A DNA stretch of 64,000 bases from Rhizomucor pusillus (taxonomy: Eukaryota; Mucoromycota; Mucoromycetes; Mucorales; Lichtheimiaceae): NCBI GenBank assembly GCA_900175165.2, contig FWWN02000668.1, positions 1-64,000 of the forward strand, written 5' to 3'. How positions within the stretch are numbered: position 1 is the stretch's first letter; every line of letters starts with the position of its first letter. Both the position numbers and the translations under genes were made by a program. The notes beneath the pieces are model-generated. The model was not told the DNA's origin. It was given only the letters and a program-made list of their open reading frames with translations, and made no database searches. Of the stretch, positions 1 through 9,152 are shown piece after piece.

Positions 1-450
1 GTATACGATCCTGACCGAAACGTGGTTGTTCCTCTGAACGTTCCCCCAAATATCATTGAATGCCTTGACAGCATCAAAGCGAATATCCCCAAACATACCC
101 GAGATATCATCCAAGCTAGGAAGTCTTCCACTCGAATAACCAACAGCAAAGACAAGGATGATGATTCCGTATCCGATACCAAAGAAGATATGCCACGAAA
201 GGAATTTGTCGATACCGTCAGCTGGCTTGAAGCAAATAAGGAAAATCTCCCGCCCGGCTGGGGAATCAAGTACATCAAAGAAACTTCCAAGCCAAGAGCA
301 AACAGGGATACCCGCACAGCCCGTGCAATAACAAGCTCTAATGAATTGTTTCTGCGCTTCAATTCAAGCAACAAAAAGCGCAAGTCACCTGCAGTACAAG
401 AGGCATCGCCTCGAAAACGCCGAGCTTTCGGCAACGAAAATTGTAAATAA
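1..450 (+). CDS. 3' end of an unrecognised gene (partial)
   Basis: The reading frame is open from the first base of the window to the TAA at 448-450, so this is the last exon, or part of it, of a gene that begins upstream. No ATG is needed inside the window; the in-frame GTG at 22 is not a start. The 149 visible residues are polar and charged. A conserved-looking stretch (WLEANKENLPPGWGIKY) sits near the middle. The tail is very basic, with two clusters (KKRKS and SPRKRR) that look like a bipartite nuclear localisation signal. I do not recognise the family. A nuclear protein is a reasonable guess from the basic tail only. Confidence 0.6.
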   Translation, partial: VYDPDRNVVVPLNVPPNIIECLDSIKANIPKHTRDIIQARKSSTRITNSKDKDDDSVSDTKEDMPRKEFVDTVSWLEANKENLPPGWGIKYIKETSKPRANRDTRTARAITSSNELFLRFNSSNKKRKSPAVQEASPRKRRAFGNENCK

Positions 451-1516
451 AGTATGATTGTAAAACTTTCAATAAGTCTTTGATCAGTTATATTGAAACC
501 TTGAAGATGTGCATCGCGAAATAGTTGATAACACCCGGCAAGCTCATGATATCTTTGGCAGTCTGTGAATATGCTTGTCATCTTTTTGGAATCAAGATGT
601 ATGCCTTTGTGGAAACGCAGTATAAGTTAACAGGTTAACACAAAAGCAAGCTGACCTTTGTCAATGTCTTTGCTGCTGTTACGTGCACTTTTTTGCCACG
701 ATTTCCTTTATAAACAAGCTCGATAAGCTCTGTTATGTATTCCAACAGTCTTAGCAATATGTCCAGGAATAGCCGTTTTGTAAGTGACTAAGAGGTTTTA
801 AAAACATGCACTTTATTGTCACGATCAAAAGCTACTGACAACACACTGAAGTTGGCTCAGGGGTCTACCAACGCTTGTACTCGTTCATTGTGTAAGTACA
901 TACGTAGATAGAGACGAATATGAAATCAGTATGACTGCGTTCTGTTCTTGCAGCTCTGCGGTCTGGAACCCTGAGCTCGGAACCGCACTACATAAAATAG
1001 ACTTGCAGCAGTACAGACACTCCTTGTTCTTTACGGTTGTTCCAATCTGGGGAAGGTTTCACGCCGTATCTGGACAGGCTGAATTCTAACAACTGCAGGA
1101 ATTTGACATGGAAATTCTTCTTCCATTGTATTACTTATCGTTCATTCCTGGCTTCGCTTTTTGTAGGAAGCTTTTTTGCCTCACAAAAACGATCTGTGTG
1201 GGTTGCAAAGCGGAAAACAAATACATACAGACTGTGCAATTCTAAGTAACCGGATTCATTGGAATGATGACTACTAGGATATGGCAAATTCCTAAAGAGT
1301 GGTGGCTACTGCAGGTTCTATTATCATCAGGCAAATGGTACATAACGAGCATGGGAGAAAAGATGCAACGTAGTAATGCTAAGTAGAGGGAGAAATATGG
1401 ATGGAGATGCTTTTAAGTTTTTGCTTTTGCGAGGATGTGCCATTTGCTTATCAACAACTAATGCTACAGAAAATATGAAGATGCAGTGATGGTGGGGGAG
1501 GATGGATGGGAACAAT
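451..1516. other. intergenic, no gene seen
   Basis: About 1.07 kb between two convergent genes. The only open frames are short, lack compositional support and overlap each other. I see no RNA gene or repeat. Confidence 0.5.
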
Positions 1517-2465
1517 TCACAGAAGACGCAGCTGTTCGGCAATCTCTTGTTTGGAAAAGCCAGCTTCCATCAAATTCTTGACGAGTTCCGCCTTTGCTCT
1601 GATTCGCCGAGTGCGTTCCTTTTCAATGAGCAGCTGCTCTCGTTCCACACGTTTCTCGCGCAGGAAATCCAGCATATCTTGAGACCGCTTCATCCTTCCT
1701 GCTTCCTTTTCACGCGTTACTTGCAGCAGCGACTTTGCAAGTATCGATTCGTTTAACGCTGAAGGCGAAGAGCTGTCGTCACTGAGTCGCCTTCGTTGCC
1801 GCGGTCGCGAATCGTCGGTAATATCTTCTTGCGCGCCGCCGCCGCCGCAGCTGTCATCCTCGTCTTGTTGTTCCCCTCCTTCTGGTTCGTCCTGATCCAT
1901 GATGCTACTTATTGACATTGCCCACGCTGGTGGCGGACGGAACGCGCCAAAGCTTTCGTTTAATGCATCCCAATACGGAAACCGTTTCAGTAGCTCCTCT
2001 GTTCAAAATTAAGCATGTTTAGGTACCGTGGTCTGTGCGTCAAAAGGCGACGACGATCCTAACAGACAAGAAGGAAGAAGAAAAGTTTTTCTTACCATGG
2101 ATGATATCCTCCTTGGCGCCAGCTTGCTGCAACTTCTTCCCATCCGTGTCATACCATTCTCGCGCGCTTCGATAGTTACTCTGGAGTGTTGATATCTTGC
2201 TAGCGACATCTTTGGGTAAGCGATGGTGTATACCAGCATTTTGCATTTCCGAGATGATTTCTTCGAGAAGTATCTTTTTAGGTATTCGTTCCGCCGAGCC
2301 GTCATTGTTGCTGCCGCGCCACCTCGCATAATTTGCCTTGTTAGCGAGCCAGTTGATGAGAATATCCATTGACGAAGGCCCGCCGTTGACGCCATCCTTG
2401 ACCCACGATTTGTATGGCTTTTTGCCCTTGACCGAGGACGACGAGGAGGAGGTGGACATTGCCAT
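1517..2465 (-). CDS. Myb/SANT-like DNA-binding protein
   Basis: Two exons, 2465-2096 and 1998-1517, give 283 residues. The joint restores the frame exactly (GTAAG donor at 2095, acceptor AG at 1999). The start is the ATG at 2465; a second in-frame ATG lies at 2459, and the open frame upstream begins only with TTG. After a serine run, residues about 15-125 look like the fungal Myb/SANT-like or trihelix DNA-binding fold. They include the tryptophans of KSWVKDG and NYARWRG and the SNYRSAREWYDT helix. The exon 2 start encodes LLKRFPYWDALNESFG, the usual end of this domain. The middle is acidic and glycine-rich with a basic RPRQRRR patch. The C-terminus is a long charged helix (KREKRVEREQLLIEKE type), probably a coiled coil for dimerisation. 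Likely a nuclear transcription regulator; its target is unknown. Confidence 0.8.
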
Positions 2466-3112
2466 AAAGTACAACTGTCTCTTTTTCCCGCTCTTGCGCA
2501 GAAAAAAAATAAACAGACGAAGGGGAAAGAAAGGGAAGAAAAAAAAGGTGGGTGATAGCAGGTGGGGGAGAGAGAGAAAGAGAGAGAGAGAGAGTCAAAA
2601 GTACATTTCCGCCCGCCCACACATCCACCCCCAAAAAAGCAGTTCTGCTGCCAAAGATGCAAGAGCAATCTGTCCCGCAGTGTCACTCACACACTCTCCC
2701 TACGATCTTCGCCCACTTTCGATGAAAACACCAATCATCACAAGGTGGCACAAAGAAGTGCTTGGATACAAACGCCGTCCCTGTGATTGGCGCCTCGTAG
2801 CACAGCCAACCCCGCGCTGGCTGGCTGTCAGCCAAAAAGGTCTGGTCTTTCGAGATGGGTCCAGAAAACAGCCTGTACGACGAATCAGCGTTGGAGTTTG
2901 TCCAAAAACCATTCAATCAAATTGCGACATGGTCCCGCTTGAATAAACATCCGGGAGTGTGTTGATCACTTTTGAGTGGATTTACTGGGCCTGCCACAAC
3001 TTGAGCGGGAATGATCCTCTACCAATAAATCTGCAATTGAACAAAGCCATAAATTTTATCTACTAGCTAAATACGTAATATCTTCATGCGTGATATATGG
3101 ATGTCCTCTTCG
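2466..3112. other. intergenic / upstream region
   Basis: 647 bp upstream of the Myb/SANT-like gene. It holds a GA tract (listed separately) that is pyrimidine-rich on the gene's own strand, as is common in fungal promoters. Several overlapping open frames in both directions are judged chance shadows of the low-complexity sequence. Confidence 0.45.
2568..2594. repeat. (GA)n simple repeat
   Basis: An almost pure GA dinucleotide run about 105-130 bp upstream of the start of the minus-strand Myb/SANT-like gene. It reads as a CT tract on that gene's sense strand. Confidence 0.9.
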
Positions 3113-3528
3113 TTAGTGCCTAAAAACCCAGTTCTTGTCCTTAGTCAGCCCGGATCCCATGGCAAGGGCAGTTATAATAGGCAAGATGATAGCAACAGCC
3201 TTGCTTGAAAGTTTTCTTTGTCTTTCATTGTGTTCCTGCATTTCTTCCTTTTTGTTTGACCACGATGGAAAATCGAAAAATAACCAAGCATTTACCGATA
3301 TCAACGAGAGCACACGTCGTGATCCACAAGATCTTGTTGTACGATACCTAGATATAGTAAAATTTAGTCCAAGGTGTTCTCAATGCTGTAGTTACATACC
3401 TGTTGAGCCCGCCATTGGTATCACCGGCAGTGCCCTGCTTAATTTTACATATATAACTAAAAATGCGTGCTTACATAACTTAGGATATCGAGCACTTTCT
3501 GTGTCCAGATTTCCTGGATATACGACAT
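3113..3528 (-). CDS. possible small single-pass membrane protein
   Basis: Proposed exons 3528-3475, 3437-3400 and 3347-3113 join in phase to give 108 residues, ending at a TAA. The last exon carries the most protein-like part. It has a charged helix (EEMQEHNERQRKLSSK) followed by a hydrophobic segment (AVAIILPIITALAMGSG) and a short polar tail, like a small organelle-membrane protein. Two of the three exons are short and of low information, so the 5' part may be wrong. The opposite strand also carries a 139-codon open frame over the same DNA, which I regard as a shadow. I do not recognise the family. Confidence 0.35.
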
Positions 3529-3979
3529 TTGGAGGACGAAATTACGTTTATTGAAAGGAGATACAGTACAAGCCTTTCCTGCCTGTCACCAGCTCACTAT
3601 CTTCTTTCTTCCTCACTTTCCGTTGCGCGTGCTCCACCTCCTTTACGAATAAATGAACGCATTTTGTAAGTCTTACTCAAAATCTATCCGTTGGATATAC
3701 ATCGTAAGATAAGCGTTTAGTGCATCGAAACAATAGCTCTGCACAAATCATTTTGTCATGCCATTGTGTGAAGTGGGAAGATGATCCTGAATCGGGAAAG
3801 GCGCCACGGAGCTTCGCCACAATGCATTTCAGCAGCAGCATTGTTGTTGGCTGCGCGCGGAATTCTGCATAAAGTAGGTTGTTCAACAAGAGGGGCTCAT
3901 CTATCACTGCCAACCTCATTTTTCCCCACTTCCGTATATTTTCTCCTGTAGCCCTTCCCTTTCCCTGCATTAAGCAACG
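3529..3979. other. intergenic, promoter side of RBR ligase
   Basis: About 450 bp with no convincing gene. A 223-codon minus-strand frame at 3677-4348 overlaps the RBR gene and is its antisense shadow. Confidence 0.45.
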
Positions 3980-5116
3980 ATGGTCAAGACGCTTGAATAT
4001 TACAACTTGACAGAGTGCTGCATATGTTTGGAAGAATATGAGCACAAGTCGGCATCCTCGCGGCAAGCAGCTCAAGAGGCCAACAATGCGTCCGTAACTA
4101 TTTTTGCCACAGATGGCTGTGGGCACCACATCTGCCAGCCATGCATGCAACGTTATCTTCAAGAGTTTGTGAACGATTATCGCAACCAAAACTTCTTTGC
4201 GATCGATTGCCCGGACATGGAGTGTGAAAAGTTTTACAGAGCCGATGACATTGTACCGCGAGCAATCCGCGACCCAAAGCTGAACAATGCATGGTGGAGG
4301 AAAGCCATTGAACGGTCGTTTATGGAGGATGTGGTGAGACGTCGTCATATGACTGCTGCTGTTCTTGCTGGCTCATTGATTACATGTATACTAACCTTTA
4401 TTGTTGCAAGGTCCACTGTCCGCATGACGGTTGCACCTCAATGTTTGAAGTCGACGATTCTATCAATCAAAAGACATTTGGCGAGTGCCCTGACTGCCAT
4501 CGAGCAATGTGCCTATATTGTGTAAATAAATGGCATCCAGGTATGTAAGGATAGTTCAAAATGGTAGTGGCGGCGGTGGTACAGAGCGACTAAGCATAAT
4601 AAAAAAAGACAAGGATTGCCCAACTGCTGACAGTAACTCAAGCGGTACCAGCATTGCAGAACGGAAAAGGCAAGCGCAGAGAGAACAGTCGGTTGCAGCA
4701 CGGAAGCTCGCAGAGCAGAACGGTTGGTGCCGTTGTCCAAAGTGTAAGCAGATGGTTGTGCGAGAGGTTAGTAGCCGTGGTATATTTTACGTAAATGTCA
4801 AGACATGGGTCCAGCATACTCAAAACAATTGCACGTGGTAGTATGGATGCAATACAATTCGATGCCGCTGTGGAATCAATTTGTAAGTCGCTTACAACTG
4901 GATCGCGTGCTGTTTTTATCTGATTGACCCTTTTATAGCTGTTACCGCTGCGGCGCAAAAAGCAACGATCATACTTGTACCCGCAAATGCCACACGCTGA
5001 GCGAGCAGCAATTGCAGGAGATAAGGAGACCAATGTTTGAGTATAAGAACACTGCTACGTGGTATGTACAATACTTTCTCAAAGGAAAACAATTGTTCAA
5101 TTGTTTTTTAAAATAA
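3980..5116 (+). CDS. RBR (RING-IBR-RING) E3 ubiquitin ligase
   Basis: Five exons: 3980-4333, 4411-4540, 4585-4766, 4842-4882 and 4939-5116 (294 residues). RING1 starts at CCICLEEYE (residues about 13-16) and continues with CGHHICQPC and DCPDMEC. The IBR follows (CPHDGC, CPDCHRAMCLYC, NKWHP). RING2 is assembled across three exons: CRCPKC, then YGCNTI, then CRCGINFCYRCG. The Cys of YGCNTI matches the catalytic cysteine that accepts ubiquitin in RBR ligases. A charged helix with a basic stretch (ERKRQAQREQ) lies between IBR and RING2. The 3' end has two readings. The last exon either runs to the TAA at 5114-5116, or an intron from 5062 to 5129 creates a TGA at the junction; the protein differs by under 20 residues. 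It should transfer ubiquitin from E2 to substrates; the substrate is unknown. Confidence 0.9.
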
Positions 5117-5286
5117 AAAGTTCTCGCAGACAAAATGCAAAGCTGCGAGGATTTCTGGCGCTGTTCCGTCATCCACCAAGCTAAGACAGGGAAAAAATGT
5201 GATATTTTATTATATATGATAGCTCAAATATATGTATCTCAATACAGTATGCTAAAGTCCATTTAAAACTATTATGAACAACAATT

Positions 5287-6619
5287 CTACATGATGTGTT
5301 TCAATTCCTGTGGTCGTTCCTTGTATTGATTAAGTGTTTTTTGCAAAAGTTGGTTGACTTGTTCCGGAGGTCCGTGCATTTTGATGCTGGCATCGTGCGA
5401 AGCGGCGACAGCTTTCCGTGTTCTCGGCAGCATTTCGTTGTAAAAATCGTCCACTGCGTCCTTCAGCGTCTTGACTCCATTTCTGGCGTCTTTTAATGCG
5501 TTGCCTAGCAGCACAGCATCTAACATAGCATGATTACCGCCTAAAAAGAAGGATATCATTGAATAAGTAAAGATTGTTAGAGCAAATAAAATGAGAATTA
5601 CCTTCTCCTTTGTATGGTGTCATAGCGTGAGCAGCGTCGCCGATGAGGACGACGCGGTCGTACTCGGGATGCGTTTCAAGAATAGCAGGCGGTGATCGTT
5701 CTCGCAGAACCCATCGATTCACTGGAGCGTCTTCCGGCGTATTGTGCACGAGGTTCCTGAAAGGCGCATCAAATTGGTTCACTAATGTTTTGGCTCTGTC
5801 TAACAATCTCTGCGGTGTTATCTGTTCTGGGGCGGGCTGATATCCTGGGTCAATGCAGCTAACTAGCCACATCATTTTGTAGCGAGGTTTGTCGTGGCCT
5901 GCAGTACGGTCAACGTCCACGAGCGAGACGAACATTCGAACGAATAATTCTTGATATCTGCCGACAACAATCATGTGCGTCTTTGCAAATTTTGCGTAGA
6001 TATCTCGGGTAGACTGATCCATCCAATACGTTGCCGATACGGTGCTGACAGGATTGGTTGCAGTACATTTTCTGAACTCTTCAGGTCCAAGCAATTGCTC
6101 GCATACCGCAGAGTTGACGCCATCAGCTCCTACCAAGACTGATCCAACGGCTTGCGATCCATCTGTAAACGTGACACGTACATCGCCGGGCGTTGCAGTG
6201 TAACGGTCAATTTGTTTATTCCACTGGACGTCGATGCCTTGCATAAGCCAGCTGCGAAGTCTGCTGCGACACACCCGGTATATGTTTATATTTTGATCTA
6301 CTTTTTTTCTTCTGGCTGGATCCTGGTCGTCAATGTACTTTGAAGTCATGCCGTCTATTAAACGCACCCGCGCATTCTCAGGATGCTCTGGATCGACAGC
6401 GCAGCTATGTCCAAATTTGGAGAATTTTGCCGGATCGATGCTTTTTCCAAGCGGTTCGAGACAGAAATGGATATTTAGACTGAAGCCTTGGTCGCGGGCG
6501 TCAGCGTCGGTGTCGCGTTCGAATATCTCGTAAGGGATCCCGTGGTGCTGGAGGACATTGGCAAGAGCTAGACCTGCAAGACCGGCGCCGGCGATGAGAA
6601 CTTTACCATCGAATGACAT
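5287..6619 (-). CDS. class A FAD-dependent monooxygenase
   Basis: Exons 6619-5602 and 5540-5287, 423 residues. Three hallmark motifs of single-component flavin monooxygenases are present: the N-terminal dinucleotide loop GAGLAGL, the DG motif VLVGADGVNSA, and the GD motif LIGDAAHAMTPYKGEG, whose last residues are split by the intron. The start is uncertain. In-frame ATGs lie at 6694, 6649 and 6619. I chose 6619 because a TATATAAATA box at 6655-6664 places transcription start below 6649. With this start the Rossmann loop begins about 10 residues in. No signal peptide or membrane segment is seen. These enzymes hydroxylate aromatic or alicyclic substrates using NAD(P)H and oxygen; the substrate cannot be told from sequence. 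The adjacent GH9-like gene is on the same strand but no shared role is evident. Confidence 0.88.
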
Positions 6620-6654
6620 TGTAGTAGCAGTTTTTGGACGAGTTTCCATCGCGG

Positions 6655-6664
6655 TATTTATATA
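6655..6664 (-). promoter_or_regulatory. TATA box for the FAD monooxygenase gene
   Basis: TATATAAATA on the minus strand, 36-45 bp upstream of the preferred ATG at 6619 and only a few bases upstream of the ATG at 6649. The spacing argues for the downstream start codon. Confidence 0.5.
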
Positions 6665-6822
6665 ATGCCTCGCTGCAGCGCACACATTCGGCATGCGGGA
6701 AAACTAGCACCCGGTTTGTAAATTCTGGTATCATGATTTGGGCTGCTTTTATTATTGCTTTCAAATTCATCAAGAACAAGAACAAGGAGATTTGCTATGT
6801 ACATGCGTTCTTTCTGTAAACA

Positions 6823-8988
6823 CTACGCAGACATCACAGTGGATACGAGGATGCCTGCTAATACGACCGAGACAGCGTGCATTAGTTTTGCGGGCGCAGC
6901 AGCAAAGGAGGAGGCATGGCTGGTGCTGCTACCACTATGTTTCTGCTGCGGATCTTTGTTGTTGTTATCATTGTTGTTGGATATAGCTCCTCTGACACCG
7001 GATCGCTCCACGTGGTAGGAGCTCGGGTCCTTTTCCTTGATACCATCGACGGCAGCTGCGCGCATTTCTCCGTTGCCTGGATACAGGACCTCAAGGTTCT
7101 GTTCGAGCTTATCTGGCTCCATCAAAAGCCGCCAAGAAAACGATGATTTCATCTGTCCTCTGGGGCAGTTCTTGTTGCAAGTGTGATAGCAGTCGTCCTC
7201 GGGCCATTGCGGAGGCGCGCTTGCGTTTGGATGAGACCAGCCCAGATCCAGGCCGCAATCAGTGTACGGCTCAAACTTGTCAACGCCGTAGTAGTCTATC
7301 AAGCCGGCAATGGCACCTGTCCACGCTGCATTGTAGTCCTGAGTGACTTCAGAGTATTCATAGTTTGAGCGGTCGTCGTGCCACGTATCATCCACGTTCG
7401 GGCCGCCTTCGACGGCGCCGTACAGGATGAAACGTTGAGGCGTCTTGCTCGCTGAAAAGTCTTCCTCAACCTTATCTTGGAATTCTCCGCGCAAAGGATA
7501 ATCGATGAACGAGTTGTAAGATGCCTTGTGATATGGTCTCGTAGGATAATTGTCGCCAAATCTAGTGTGTGTAAAGCACGTTGGCATTGATGCATTGATG
7601 AAGAAGGCAGGGAGCTTCTACTTACCCGACGACCCAACTGTATCCATAGTCTCCCAGAGCGTAGTTGATTTGTTGGATAGCAAAAGTTGAAAGCGCCTTG
7701 GCTTCCAAAGTTTCATATCCGACCGCCTTTGCAAATGCCATCATCAAGAAAGCCAAATTACCAGAGTAGCCAACCGAGCCCCAGTGCTCAATGTACGCGA
7801 GACCACGTGGTGTGAATTTGACAATCTGCTGAGGACTTGGCAAAAATTGGTTGAAGTATTCCATGGCATTCTTGTAAAACATGCCCTCTTTGGTGAGAGC
7901 ATACAGCAAGACGTGGAGGCCAGCGCCTTTCTCGTCCCACGAGTACTCGTACCAGGAGTCTGATGCGATTTGATACCATTTCTTGGCTTCTTCTAACCAC
8001 TCGGGCTCGCGCGTCGCTGCATAGATCCACGCCGCACTCCAAGCCAACTCGTCTTCGTATCGGGTCGATGGATACCAGAACGTCGCCCATTCATATGCAT
8101 TGTCGGTAGATGTCACGTAGCTTCCGGGATGGTCTGTGGCAAATTTATACAGACGTTTCGCACGATCAACGAGCTCGTCCGCCAACGACGAGTTGAATTT
8201 GCGCCAAGGGATTGAGATAGCGGCCATGGCAGCGCTGTACTCGCCAACGATTTCTGAAGACGGATTATCGGGAGTAATGTAGTAAGCCTTGTGTGGCAAA
8301 CCCGTTGGGACCCATTGTTCGTACTCTTCGGGTGGACCCCAATAGTTGAAATCGACATCCAGTTCGATCTGCTTCGAGATGGGTCCGAGCGCAGAGGTGC
8401 CCAATTGTCCGACAATGTGTGTATCGTTGTGGTGACAGTTCATGAGGTAGTCTACATATAAATTTTTTTAGGTTGCTGCGTTGTTTGCGCTCGGAAATAA
8501 ATGATCTCACCTGCTCCCCACTTTAACAACTCGAGGCCTTCGGCAAGCTCGTCTACCGAGTTCATGGCATCCTCAAACATGACCACGTTGAAGGCCAGCT
8601 GCGTCGCTGTCCAGCCAAAGGGCAGACCCCACTTCATGGTGTTTGCAGCTTCGTACCAACCGCGAGACAGGTCTTCACCAAAGTCTCCAACGCATACTTT
8701 GCAAGAATCGCCGCGCCACGCCATCCGCTGGTACGGCAAGATGCCGGATTTTTGCGCGTGATAGAACAGATAGCTTTTGTGAAGCACTTCGGCGTAGTTG
8801 TATTTCGGCTCATCGGGTGCTACGTATTTCGCCTTCAAAGGCGGCAGTGGCGGTGACATTAAAGGACTCACATCGTCGTCGCCGCCGTCGTCGTCATCTA
8901 CTTGCTCTGCTGCTCGTATCGGACGGGCAATAAGGAACAGCGCAGATGATATCAGCAAACACCTTTGTAGCAGAAGCGGCCAAGCCAT
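6823..8988 (-). CDS. GPI-anchored GH9-type glycoside hydrolase, active site altered
   Basis: Exons 8988-8511, 8451-7626 and 7561-6823 give 680 residues. The ATG at 8988 starts a clear signal peptide (about residues 1-26, MAWPLLLQRC then a hydrophobic core). The open frame further upstream begins with TTG and is not used. The catalytic fold spans about 60-590 and matches GH9 endoglucanases: WRGDS, KWGLPFGWTATQLA, WGADYLMNCH, VGYSGNLAF, VVGFGDNYPTRP and SEVTQDYNAAWTGA, where Glu506 matches the catalytic acid. The usual DAGD catalytic-base motif reads EAAN (113-116), and the substrate-binding H-H-R reads Y-H-K (445-447). The C-terminus is Ser/Thr/Asn-rich with a final hydrophobic segment ending MSA, typical of a GPI signal. 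So a cell-wall or plasma-membrane protein is likely; cellulase activity is doubtful. Confidence 0.87.
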
Positions 8989-9152
8989 TCTATATACAAG
9001 GCCGGTAGTAAAAGGAGAACACAGAACCGAAAGAAAGGCAAAAATGTGTATCCATCTATGAAACAATGCACATTGTGTATTTTTATACAGCAGAGTGCAT
9101 TAGGATAACTGCTGGATTTATGTTTCCGAGAATTTGACAAACAAACTGCATA

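Noticed and set aside
2009..2946. Several long frames in both strands around the GA repeat
   Set aside because: They are products of low-complexity DNA and antisense overlap with exon 1 of the Myb/SANT-like gene.
3677..4348. 223-codon minus-strand frame
   Set aside because: Antisense to the RBR ligase exon 1, where zinc-finger and splice evidence supports the plus strand.
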